From: Microbacterium sp. 2FI
GTDB lineage: Bacteria > Actinomycetota > Actinomycetes > Actinomycetales > Microbacteriaceae
Assembly (NCBI RefSeq): GCF_005502885.1
Contig: NZ_SCMR01000001.1
Span: 248,001 to 312,000, forward strand
Reading direction: 5' to 3'
Length of the DNA stretch: 64,000 bases
Part shown: positions 50,899 through 58,614 of the stretch, one piece after another
How the letters are laid out: each line of letters begins with the position of its first letter
How positions within the stretch are numbered: the stretch's first letter is position 1
The notes under the pieces: generated by a model
What the model was told of the DNA's origin: nothing
What the model saw: only the letters and a program-made list of their open reading frames with translations
Databases searched by the model: none
Position numbers and translations under genes: made by a program

Positions 50899-51009
50899 GA
50901 GAACTTCGGCCGGCCGCAGGCGGTGTCGAGACTCAGAGTTCCAGGAATCGCGCGCGAGCGCACCCCCTCGTCGCCGTGAATAATGCGCGGCGCGACTACC
51001 CTCGGAATC

Positions 51010-51048
51010 ATGATCATCGGGGCGGCGCGACGCGGGAGGCGCGAGTGA
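51010..51048 (+). CDS. 12-residue leader ORF overlapping moaA start
   Basis: ATG 51010 to TGA 51046-51048 encodes MIIGAARRGRRE. A TACCCT box (50997-51002) sits exactly 7 nt before the ATG, as in many leaderless genes of this window, so this ATG is the likely 5' end of the moaA mRNA. The stop overlaps the moaA GTG (GTGA), and the moaA ribosome site GGGAGG lies inside its coding sequence. Translation of the leader would therefore influence moaA. Four of the last six residues are Arg. Whether it is translated is inference. Confidence 0.55.
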   Translation: MIIGAARRGRRE

Positions 51049-52130
51049 GCGTCGTCCCGGTCACGATCGGGGTGCGGATGCCGACCCCCGCCGCTCCGGC
51101 ATCGCCGGCGTCGCCCGGCGACCTGCTCGTCGACACCCACGGCCGCGTTCACCGCGATCTGCGCATCTCGCTGACGGATCGGTGCTCGCTGCGCTGCACG
51201 TACTGCATGCCCGAGCAGGGGAACGAATGGCTCGCGCGCAGCAGCATCCTGACCCTCGATGAGATCGAACAGATCGCGCGGGTTGCCGCGGCGGACGGGA
51301 TCACGACGTTCCGCCTGACCGGCGGCGAGCCGCTGCTGCGCCCCGACATCGTCGAGGTGGTCGCCCGACTCGCCGCGATCACGGGGCCCGATGGTCGCGG
51401 TGTCGAGATCGCGATGACCACCAACGGCATCCGCCTCCGCGAGGTGCTGCCGGGGCTCATCGGCGCAGGTCTGTCGCGCCTCAACATCTCGCTCGACACC
51501 CTTCGCCGCGACCGGTTCCACGAGCTCACGCGCCGGGATCGGCTCGACGACGTGCTCGACGGCATCGCGGCGGCGGCGGAATCCGGCCTTCGCCCGCTCA
51601 AGCTCAACGCGGTCGCCATGCGCGACGTCAACGACGACGAACTGGCTGACCTGGTCGAGTTCGCCATCGGGCACGGTGCCGAGATGCGCTTCATCGAGCA
51701 GATGCCGCTCGACGCAGGACACACGTGGGACCGCTCGCGCATGGTGACCCAGGACGAGATCCTCGCCGCGCTCGCCGCGCGCTGGCGCCTGACCGCCGTG
51801 CCAGGCCGCGGCGGCGCTCCTGCGGCGCGCTGGCTCATCGACGACGGGCCGACGGCGGTCGGCGTCATCGCGTCGGTGACGGCGCCCTTCTGCGGCGACT
51901 GCGATCGCCTGCGCCTCACGGCCGACGGTCAGCTGCGGAACTGCCTGTTCTCGACGACCGAGTACGACCTCGTGCCGATCCTGCGCTCGCAGGAACCGGC
52001 CGAGACGGGGGTCGACGGCTCGATCGACCGGATGCTGCGCGACTGCGTCCGCGGAAAGCTCCCCGGTCACGCCATCAACGACCCCGCGTTCCTGCAGCCC
52101 GCGCGGGGAATGAACGCGATCGGCGGCTGA
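51045..52130 (+). CDS. moaA: GTP 3',8-cyclase
   Basis: 361-residue radical-SAM enzyme that starts molybdenum cofactor synthesis from GTP together with MoaC. The SAM-cluster motif CSLRCTYC near residue 50, the second cluster in CGDCDRLRLTADGQLRNC near 285-302, and the C-terminal Gly-Gly are all present. GGGAGG (51034-51039) is 5 nt before the GTG at 51045; an ATG at 51078 lacks a ribosome site. It is preceded by a 12-codon overlapping leader ORF and followed by fdhD. Confidence 0.93.
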   Translation: MSVVPVTIGVRMPTPAAPASPASPGDLLVDTHGRVHRDLRISLTDRCSLRCTYCMPEQGNEWLARSSILTLDEIEQIARVAAADGITTFRLTGGEPLLRPDIVEVVARLAAITGPDGRGVEIAMTTNGIRLREVLPGLIGAGLSRLNISLDTLRRDRFHELTRRDRLDDVLDGIAAAAESGLRPLKLNAVAMRDVNDDELADLVEFAIGHGAEMRFIEQMPLDAGHTWDRSRMVTQDEILAALAARWRLTAVPGRGGAPAARWLIDDGPTAVGVIASVTAPFCGDCDRLRLTADGQLRNCLFSTTEYDLVPILRSQEPAETGVDGSIDRMLRDCVRGKLPGHAINDPAFLQPARGMNAIGG

Positions 52131-52174
52131 CGACACGTCCACCACGATGGCCTTCGCAGCCATAGGCTGACCCC

Positions 52175-53062
52175 ATGGGACGGATCACGGCGAACCGACC
52201 GGTCACCCGGATCACGTTCGACGAGTCCGGTGACGCGACCGCACGCCGCCGCCCCGACGCGCTCGCCGTCGAGGAGCCGCTCGAGATCCGCGTGGGAGGT
52301 GTCGCGCTCGCGGTGACGATGCGCACGCCGGGCCACGACATCGAGCTCGCCGCGGGCTTCCTCGTCTCGGAGGGCATCATCGCCGGCGCCGGCGACTTCC
52401 TTTCGGCGATCCACTGCGGCGGACCCGGCACGGGCGGCCCGGCCGCGGGCACTCCCGAGAACACCTACAACGTGCTCGACGTCACCCTCGCTCCGGGTGT
52501 CGCGGCACCCGAGCCCAACCGCAACTTCTACATGACGAGCTCGTGCGGCGTGTGCGGGACGGCATCCATCGAAGCGGTCGAGAAGGTGTCCCGCTTCGAT
52601 GTCGCAGCCGACGCGGTCGAGGTGGAGGCGAGTGCCCTCGCGCGCTTCCCCGACGCGCTGCGCGCTCACCAGACGGTCTTCGACAAGACCGGCGGCCTCC
52701 ACGCGGCCGGTCTGTTCGACGCGGCGACCGGCGAGATGCTCGTCGTCCGCGAAGACGTCGGTCGCCACAACGCCGTCGACAAGGTGATCGGCTGGGCGAT
52801 TCTCCACGACAGGCTCCCGCTCGCGGGGATCGTGCTGCAGGTGTCGGGGCGTGCGAGCTTCGAGCTCGTGCAGAAGGCCGTGATGGCCGGCATCCCGATC
52901 CTGTCGGCGGTCTCGGCGCCGTCGTCGCTGGCGACCGAGCTGGCGACGGCCGCAGGCCTCACGCTCGCGGGTTTCGTCCGGGGAACCTCGCTCAACGTAT
53001 ACGCACGGCCGGAGCGGATCACCGTCGGCTCGGCCGCCGAGGCGGCGGCTCGCGCGGGTTAG
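52175..53062 (+). CDS. fdhD: Formate dehydrogenase accessory sulfurtransferase
   Basis: 295-residue FdhD, which passes sulfur from a cysteine desulfurase to the molybdenum cofactor of formate dehydrogenase. The active loop [14 protein letters not shown] near residue 121 has the two Cys. [16 protein letters not shown] near 187 and [12 protein letters not shown] near 222 are conserved. TAGGCT (52163-52168) is 6 nt before the ATG (leaderless). The client is presumably the FdhF/YdeP enzyme encoded 20 kb upstream. Confidence 0.95.
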   Translation: MGRITANRPVTRITFDESGDATARRRPDALAVEEPLEIRVGGVALAVTMRTPGHDIELAAGFLVSEGIIAGAGDFLSAIHCGGPGTGGPAAGTPENTYNVLDVTLAPGVAAPEPNRNFYMTSSCGVCGTASIEAVEKVSRFDVAADAVEVEASALARFPDALRAHQTVFDKTGGLHAAGLFDAATGEMLVVREDVGRHNAVDKVIGWAILHDRLPLAGIVLQVSGRASFELVQKAVMAGIPILSAVSAPSSLATELATAAGLTLAGFVRGTSLNVYARPERITVGSAAEAAARAG

Positions 53063-53074
53063 CGTCGCTCGTCG

Positions 53075-53683
53075 TCAGTCACTCGTCGCGGCGAGGTGCA
53101 CGACGCAGTGCGACGGATCGCACGACGGCGCGATCCCCTCGACGCGAAGGGGGCCGCCCGCCTGGGCGAGCACGCTCTCCATGAGCCCGAGGTGCACGCC
53201 GCACAGCGTCCCCCGATGCTCGGCGATGGGCGCGTGCGGGCACGGCGTGAGGTCGACGGTGAGCGCCTCCTCGTCGACGAGAGGATCGAACCCCGCCTCG
53301 CCGAGGTCGTCGATCAGCGCGTCGAGCTGGTGCACCGCCGCGTCCGAGAGCGTCGCGCCGCGGCCTTCGGGAGCGATCCGGCGGAGCAGATCACCGCGGC
53401 GCGCGGCGTCGGCGACCTTGCGCCGGGCGACGGGGCTGGCAGCTCCGGGCGTTCCCGTCGCCGCGGTGTAGAGCACACGGGGCCGGCCGCGCGTGGTGCG
53501 GTGCTCGGTCTCGGCGATCACATACCCGGCGTCGATGAGTCGCTGGAGGTGTTCGCGCACGGTGTTGGGATGCAGCCCGGTCGCGTCGACGATCTCGGCG
53601 ATCGGTCGCTGCGGGCGCTCCTGCACGAGATTCATGATCTCGACGCGGGAGTAGCTCGAGATCGCGCTGTAGCCGGCCGCCAT
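53075..53683 (-). CDS. SufR-like winged-helix regulator with Fe-S-type cysteines
   Basis: 202 residues. The N-terminal winged helix (RPIAEIVDATGLHPNTVREH, wing HRTTRGRPRVLY) is DeoR/ArsR-like. The C-terminal part contains C-x12-C-x26-C-x4-C (in LTPCPHAP, TLCGVHLG and PSCDPSHC); the first three match closely in spacing the cluster-binding Cys of SufR repressors. It likely senses redox, iron or NO via a [4Fe-4S] cluster. No suf operon is nearby; it is convergent with fdhD (12 bp apart), so its targets may be local respiratory genes. GATAAT (53695-53690) is 6 nt before the ATG: leaderless. Confidence 0.78.
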   Translation of the reverse strand: MAAGYSAISSYSRVEIMNLVQERPQRPIAEIVDATGLHPNTVREHLQRLIDAGYVIAETEHRTTRGRPRVLYTAATGTPGAASPVARRKVADAARRGDLLRRIAPEGRGATLSDAAVHQLDALIDDLGEAGFDPLVDEEALTVDLTPCPHAPIAEHRGTLCGVHLGLMESVLAQAGGPLRVEGIAPSCDPSHCVVHLAATSD

Positions 53684-53729
53684 GGCCCCATTATCGCGCC
53701 GTGTGCGGCGAAGCCGCGGGCGCCCCGCC

Positions 53730-54107
53730 TCAGAAGACGAAGAGCTGGCCGAGCACCAGGATCGCGATGAAGAAGATCCCGAGGATCGCGGCGATGATGC
53801 CGAGCGTCTTGCCCGAGAGCTTCGCGACGCCCCAGCCGACGAGGAACGGAAGGGCGAACAGCAGGATCGCGACGATCCACCAGAACGCGACGTAGCCGCC
53901 GGTCGTGGCATCGGACAGTCGCCCGCCGAACAGCTGCTGCGAGAGCGGGTGCGTTGCGAAGCGCACCGCGGCCGAGATGGGCACCGCGACGAACGCGAAC
54001 ACGATGAGACCGAGGAGGGCTCCCCACAGCGCGGGGCTGCCGTTGCCGCTGAGCACGCCGCCGTGGAGTTCGGTCTCTTCGTACTGCTGCTTGTTGCCTG
54101 ATGCCAT
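53730..54107 (-). CDS. Three-helix membrane protein, unknown function
   Basis: 125 residues with a polar N-terminus of about 28 residues and three hydrophobic segments (near 28-50, 70-92 and 98-122). I do not recognise the family. The ATG at 54107 is 7 nt after TAGGCT (54120-54115), so the mRNA is probably leaderless; a TTG two codons upstream is unlikely. It lies between the Fe-S regulator and the AAA+ ATPase genes, each with its own promoter. Confidence 0.7.
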   Translation of the reverse strand: MASGNKQQYEETELHGGVLSGNGSPALWGALLGLIVFAFVAVPISAAVRFATHPLSQQLFGGRLSDATTGGYVAFWWIVAILLFALPFLVGWGVAKLSGKTLGIIAAILGIFFIAILVLGQLFVF

Positions 54108-54143
54108 GCGCAAGAGCCTAGCGGGGTGGGCGCGCGCCGCCTG

Positions 54144-55589
54144 TCACATGCCGGGTTGGTGGCCGAACGAGCCGAAGCTCATCGCCGTGGTCCCGTCGCT
54201 GTCGCTCCCGTCTTCGCCGTCCCCGCCGCCGACGAGCGCGCGCGTGATGGAGGCTGCTGAGTCGAGCATCTCGTCGAGTGCCGTGGCGAGATCCGCGTCG
54301 CCGAGTTCGTGGCCCGCGAGAGCGGCGCGCAGCGCCGCACGGCGGACGAGCTCTTTCGCGAAGGACGCCGTCACGCGATCGGCGCGATCGGCCGCAGCAT
54401 CCAGCGCGGCGGTTGTGAGTGCGGTGTCGCGGGCGTAGAGCGCCAGCAGGGTGCGGCGGGCCGCGGCATCCGGCAAGGGGATCTCGACCGCGAGATCGAC
54501 GCGACCCGGCCGCTGGGCGAGCGCGGGCTCGAGCATGTCGACGCGGTTCGTCGTGAGCAGGAACGCGATGTCGGCGTCGCCCCCCACGCCGTCGAGCGCG
54601 TCGAGGATCTCGAAGAGCAGCGGCTGCGGACCACCGAACATGCCGCGCTCCATGGCGACGAGGTCGACGTCTTCGAACACGAGCATCGCCGGCGCCATGG
54701 CGCGCGCGAGCCGCGCAGCCTCGGCGACAAACCGCAGGCTGCCGCCCTGCAGCAGGATCGCCGTGCGGCCGGGGGTCGACGTGAGCAGGTGCTCGACGGT
54801 GAGGGTCTTGCCCGTGCCGGGAGGGCCGTAGAGGAGCACCCCGCGCTTGAGGTGCTGACCCAGCGCGAGCAGCCGCTCGGCGTGGTCGCCGATGCCGATC
54901 ACGTGGCCCCGGATGCCGTCGAGCACGCCGTCCGGCAGCACGACGTCGCCCGGGCCGACCTCGGGTCGCGCGAGGAACGTCAGCGCGCCGATGCCGTTGC
55001 CGAACTCGTCGGAGGTGAAGCTCACGACGTTGCCGCGGATCACGCTCCGCTCATTCATCACCTCGTGGAGCCGTGCGACGAGGCGCGTCGAGACGGCTTC
55101 GTCGGTCGCGGCGATCTCGAGGGTGACCGATTCGCGCCCGAACATCTGCGAGGCGTTGCGGACGAGAACCGCCACCGGCGACCCGTCGAAGCGGAACAGG
55201 TGGATGCCGAACGACACGGTCTGGCGGGTGGTCGACGGCCCGGTCGCCGTCGTGACGTATTCGACCGGTCCGGGCGCGAAGGTCGTGTACCGGTGCGCGA
55301 GAAGGTTCTGGAGGTCTTCGTGGTGACGCTCCATCCCGCCGCTGACGCCGATGAGCCGGGCGTCGGGGTCGGCCGCAGCCAGTGCAGCGAGCGCGATGTC
55401 GGTGTCGACGAGGCGGTGGGGACTGACCTGCTCGCGGGTGACCGGGAGCGCGCGCGGGTCGACGCCGAGGTGCTCCTGGATCGACGCCCCGAGCGGCGTG
55501 GTCTGGGGTTCGCGCGTGTCGGGCAGGGCGTTCAGGCGCTGCACGAGTCGCTGCAGGTCGGTCACGAGAGCGCGGTCCGTCGATTCCAT
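54144..55589 (-). CDS. AAA+ ATPase (FtsH/Cdc48-like core), unknown role
   Basis: 481 residues. A 225-residue N-terminal region without obvious motifs is followed by an AAA core with Walker A LLYGPPGTGKTLTVEHL near residue 258, Walker B AMLVFEDVDLVAMERG near 308, sensor TTNRVDMLEPAL near 350 and arginine finger region RPGRVDLAVEI. The acidic C-terminal tail (GGGDGEDGSDSDG) is disordered. No protease domain is present, so it may be a stand-alone unfoldase. TACGGT (55602-55597) is 7 nt before the ATG at 55589 (leaderless). Confidence 0.85.
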   Translation of the reverse strand: MESTDRALVTDLQRLVQRLNALPDTREPQTTPLGASIQEHLGVDPRALPVTREQVSPHRLVDTDIALAALAAADPDARLIGVSGGMERHHEDLQNLLAHRYTTFAPGPVEYVTTATGPSTTRQTVSFGIHLFRFDGSPVAVLVRNASQMFGRESVTLEIAATDEAVSTRLVARLHEVMNERSVIRGNVVSFTSDEFGNGIGALTFLARPEVGPGDVVLPDGVLDGIRGHVIGIGDHAERLLALGQHLKRGVLLYGPPGTGKTLTVEHLLTSTPGRTAILLQGGSLRFVAEAARLARAMAPAMLVFEDVDLVAMERGMFGGPQPLLFEILDALDGVGGDADIAFLLTTNRVDMLEPALAQRPGRVDLAVEIPLPDAAARRTLLALYARDTALTTAALDAAADRADRVTASFAKELVRRAALRAALAGHELGDADLATALDEMLDSAASITRALVGGGDGEDGSDSDGTTAMSFGSFGHQPGM

Positions 55590-55642
55590 GCGCTTCACCG
55601 TATCGGGCGCGGTCGACACTCATGCGCGCGGCGCCGCGCGCC

Positions 55643-55676
55643 TAGGATCGATCTCGGACCGCACAGCGCGGTCCGA
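55643..55676 (+). promoter_or_regulatory. -10 box and 5'-end hairpin of the NYN gene
   Basis: TAGGAT (55643-55648) is a likely -10 box. Directly at the expected transcription start is a perfect 9-bp hairpin, TCGGACCGC (55654-55662) and GCGGTCCGA (55668-55676) with a 5-nt loop. It could protect the mRNA end or be an operator. Confidence 0.45.
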
Positions 55677-55690
55677 CCGAGGGGGAGCGC

Positions 55691-56254
55691 GTGAGCGACA
55701 ACGACGACCGCACCACGTTCGTGCTGGTGGACGGCGAGAACATCGATGCGACGCTCGGCGGCTCGATCCTCGGCCGGCGCCCGCAGCCCGATGAGCGCCC
55801 GCGGTGGGACCGCATGATGGCGTTCGCTTCGCGCACGTGGCAGCAGCCGGCGCGCGGGCTGTTCTTCCTCAATGCCACGACCGGCATCCCGATGTCATTC
55901 GTGCAGGCGCTCAAGGCCATGGACTTCCAGGTGATCCCGCTGTCGGGTGGCGCTGAGGAGAAGGTCGTCGACATCGCGATCCAGCGCACGCTGCGCGCTC
56001 TCACCCAGCGTGCCGACGACGTGATGCTGGTCAGCCACGACGGCGACTTCCTCGACGACGTGGAGGCCCTCGTCGACGGCGAGCGGCGAGTGGGGATCCT
56101 GGCGTTCTCGGAGTTCCGCAACGCCGGATTCGCCTCGATCGCGGGCCTCGAGCGCTTCGACCTCGAGTTCGACGCAGCTGTCTTCGATGCGCCGCTGCCG
56201 CGCGTGCGCGTCATTCCGATCGACGAGTTCGACCCGACGCAGTTCCTGCGCTGA
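55691..56254 (+). CDS. NYN-domain (PIN-like) ribonuclease-fold protein
   Basis: 187 residues of the NYN/LabA-DUF88 family. The acidic active-site residues lie in FVLVDGENID near residue 10, EEKVVDIAIQRTLRAL near 90, and MLVSHDGDFLDDVEAL near 112, followed by VGILAFSEFRNAGF. These proteins are predicted metal-dependent RNases. Unlike its neighbours it has a 5' untranslated region with a hairpin and a GGGGGAG ribosome site before the GTG. Target RNA unknown. Confidence 0.87.
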   Translation: MSDNDDRTTFVLVDGENIDATLGGSILGRRPQPDERPRWDRMMAFASRTWQQPARGLFFLNATTGIPMSFVQALKAMDFQVIPLSGGAEEKVVDIAIQRTLRALTQRADDVMLVSHDGDFLDDVEALVDGERRVGILAFSEFRNAGFASIAGLERFDLEFDAAVFDAPLPRVRVIPIDEFDPTQFLR

Positions 56255-56262
56255 CCCGTCGC

Positions 56263-56436
56263 TCAGAGCAGGCGCGAGATGATCGCGTGACGATTGCTGC
56301 CGCCCGCCCACCACGCGGCAAGGGATCCCGTCTCGGAGAACTCGCCGAGTGGGGGGAGCGGAGCGCAGCCTGACTCCCCCGGGTCATCGCCCGCACGCAG
56401 AACCATCGAGACGCACAGTCGGAAGAGGAATCCCAT
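56263..56436 (-). CDS. Small hypothetical protein (57 residues)
   Basis: Reads from ATG 56436; starts MGFLFRLCVSMVLRAGDDPG and ends NRHAIISRLL, with Gly/Pro-rich middle. I recognise no family. The support is positional: TACGGT (56448-56443) is exactly 6 nt before the ATG, the same arrangement as the leaderless genes here, and it fills a gap between convergent NYN and P450 units. A longer reading from 56508 is less likely. Confidence 0.4.
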   Translation of the reverse strand: MGFLFRLCVSMVLRAGDDPGESGCAPLPPLGEFSETGSLAAWWAGGSNRHAIISRLL

Positions 56437-56527
56437 CCTCCGACCGTACGAGCGCGTGCGCGCGAGCGGTGGGCGAGCCGGTCGCTGTGGACTCGGCATC
56501 CGAATCACGCGCCTGGGGAGGAACCGG

Positions 56528-57868
56528 CTAGCGCGCGACGATGGTCATCGGCATCCCGTGTTCCACCGTCAGCGTGCCGCGCATCACGGGACGCGCGACG
56601 AACCCCGTGGGCAGTCGCGGGTCGAAGCGCCGCGCGAGCACGGCGAGCAGCAGATGGCTCTCCAGCAGCGAGAAGTTGTTCCCGATGCACAGGCGCGGAC
56701 CGGCGGCGAAGGGGTGGTAGGCGTGACGATGGCGGCTGTGCTCGGCATCGCTCGTCCAGCGGCCGGGGTCGAAACGATCCGGGTCTTCCCAGAAGTCGGG
56801 ATGCCGGTGCGTGTAGAACGGCGAGAGCATGACGACCGACTTCGCTGCGACGTCGAACCCGCCGAGCGTGTCGGCGTCGACGGCATCGCGCGCATAGAAC
56901 GGCGCGGCCGGGTACAGCCGCAGCACCTCTTTGACCACCTGGAGCGTGTAGGGGAGGGCATGCAGGTCGGCGAGGGTCGGCAGGCGATCCCCGAGCACCG
57001 TGTCGAGTTCCTCGTGAAGCTGCGCGGTGACATCGGGATGCCGCGCCAGCACGTACCAGGTGAACGTGAGCGTCCGCGCGGTGGTCTCGTGGCCGGCGAA
57101 GAAGGTCGTGATCGACTCGTCACGCAGCAGCGCCTCCGACATCGGCTCGCCGGTGTCGGCATCCCGGGCCTGCATGAGGCGGGTGAGGAGGTCGTCGGGC
57201 CAGTCAGACTCGTCGAGGGCGCGGCGCTCGGCGATCACGTCTGCGATGGCTCGGTGCACCACTTTGCGCGCGGCCAGATAGCGCCGGTTGCGCGCGGTCG
57301 GGGCCCACAGCGGCAGGCGGACGCCGATCATCTGCGCGTCGGTGAAGCCGATCATCTCGCTGACGGCATCCTTCATGCGGGTGATCGAGTCCATCGTCTC
57401 GGTGCTGAACATGGCCTTCAGAATGATGGACGCGGTGATCAGCGTCATCTCCTCCTCCATGTCGACGTCGGGGGTGCTTCGGGCGAGCTGTTGCCAGCGC
57501 TCGGCGAAGCGCTCGGCATCCTGAACGACGAGATCGGCGTACGTCTGCACGCCGCGCGGTGTGAAGAACGGCGCCATCAGCTTGCGCTGGCGCTTCCACA
57601 GATCGCCGGTGCTCCCGATGAGGCCCGAGCCGGTGAGATAGCGTCGCACGCCGTCGTAGCTCGGGCCCTTCTCGTAGTGCTCCCGACCCGAAACGGTGAT
57701 GTGCTCGACCGCATCGGGATGCATCGCGAAGACGAGGCGCTTCGGACCGAGGTGGGCCTCGAACACGTCGCCGTGGCCGCGCCAGAGGTCACCGGCGAAG
57801 TCGAGGAAGCCGCTGCGGCGCACGCCACGGGCGAATGTGACCGGACCCACCGCGGGAGCCTGCGCCAT
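56528..57868 (-). CDS. Cytochrome P450
   Basis: 446-residue P450 monooxygenase. The I-helix oxygen motif is FAGHETTARTLTF near residue 255, the K-helix ExxR is KEVLRLYP near 310, and the haem loop FAAGPRLCIGNN near 390 carries the Cys ligand. Sequence style resembles the bacterial CYP102/CYP4-like group active on fatty acids or hydrophobic compounds, which is inference. The ATG at 57868 follows GAGAGG; upstream in-frame extension is unsupported. No ferredoxin gene is adjacent, so reductase partners are elsewhere. Confidence 0.92.
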   Translation of the reverse strand: MAQAPAVGPVTFARGVRRSGFLDFAGDLWRGHGDVFEAHLGPKRLVFAMHPDAVEHITVSGREHYEKGPSYDGVRRYLTGSGLIGSTGDLWKRQRKLMAPFFTPRGVQTYADLVVQDAERFAERWQQLARSTPDVDMEEEMTLITASIILKAMFSTETMDSITRMKDAVSEMIGFTDAQMIGVRLPLWAPTARNRRYLAARKVVHRAIADVIAERRALDESDWPDDLLTRLMQARDADTGEPMSEALLRDESITTFFAGHETTARTLTFTWYVLARHPDVTAQLHEELDTVLGDRLPTLADLHALPYTLQVVKEVLRLYPAAPFYARDAVDADTLGGFDVAAKSVVMLSPFYTHRHPDFWEDPDRFDPGRWTSDAEHSRHRHAYHPFAAGPRLCIGNNFSLLESHLLLAVLARRFDPRLPTGFVARPVMRGTLTVEHGMPMTIVAR

Positions 57869-57961
57869 CTTCGCCTCTCTCGCCTCTCCGTGCGTGACGG
57901 CGTCAGCGTATCGGGACGGAGATCCCCGGGGTAGGGGCGGCCGTTCGGATATCGTCGACCC

Positions 57962-58450
57962 GTGAGGCTCTCCCTGGTGTGTGCAGGCTTCGCGTTGCTG
58001 TGCGCCGGTCTCGCCGCGTGCGCCCCACCGGGCGTCGCGTGCCCGGCCATCGGCTACTTCAGTTCTGCGCAGATCGTCCTGTCGGAGCCGAAGTCCGGCG
58101 TAGGGCTCGAGCTCTGCGACCGGGAGGGCTGCGTTCCCGGCCCGCCGATCGCGCCTGTCGACGCGCCGCTCGTGATCGCCACCGAGCTCCCGGCGACTTC
58201 GGGTGACGCGCCGGCCGTCGAGCCTGATGAGACTCCGATCGAGGACACGGGAGTTCTGGCCATCGCGGGCGATGGACTGACGGGGTGGAACGCGGGCTTC
58301 GTCGGCGGTCAACCGGTGATCGGCTACCGAGTGGTCGGCGCTGACGGGGCGGTGATCGCCGAGGGCGCCGTGGAAGTGGAGTGGGTACGGGTCGGTGGTT
58401 CGGCGCAGTGCGGCGGTCCGCGCGAGGCGAAGGTCGAGCTGCCGGCCTGA
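57962..58450 (+). CDS. Hypothetical lipoprotein
   Basis: 162 residues starting with a lipoprotein signal peptide whose lipobox is LAAC (Cys near residue 20). The mature part has further Cys (VACPAIGYF, LELCDREGCVPG, AQCGGPRE) that could form disulfides, and two beta-rich halves. Family not recognised. TATCGT (57950-57955) is 6 nt before the GTG start (leaderless). Confidence 0.72.
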   Translation: MRLSLVCAGFALLCAGLAACAPPGVACPAIGYFSSAQIVLSEPKSGVGLELCDREGCVPGPPIAPVDAPLVIATELPATSGDAPAVEPDETPIEDTGVLAIAGDGLTGWNAGFVGGQPVIGYRVVGADGAVIAEGAVEVEWVRVGGSAQCGGPREAKVELPA

Positions 58451-58490
58451 GTCGCTGGGGCGCTGAAAGCCGGCCGTCGTCGCGTTGTGA

Positions 58491-58578
58491 TGTTCATAAC
58501 TCCGGATGAACGCGCGAAGCGGATGTTGTACACGGCGTGTCGGGGTACTTCGCGCACAACCATCCGGAGTTATGAACA
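58491..58578. repeat. 88-bp nested palindromic element E
   Basis: Perfect 18-bp outer arms (58491-58508 and 58561-58578, TGTTCATAACTCCGGATG and complement) enclose perfect 8-bp inner arms GCGCGAAG (58512-58519) and CTTCGCGC (58548-58555). The loop holds CGGCGTGTCGGG (58533-58544), identical to 12 nt of element C, which has the same total length of 88 bp but unrelated arms. It lies between the lipoprotein gene and trhO. Confidence 0.85.
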
Positions 58579-58614
58579 CGCGAACGCACGTCGCGCGCCG
58601 CGTACGCTTGTGCG

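Noticed and set aside
51010..51012. ATG 51010 as the moaA start
   Set aside because: It is in a different frame from moaA and ends after 12 codons; moaA itself starts at the GTG 51045 with its own ribosome site.
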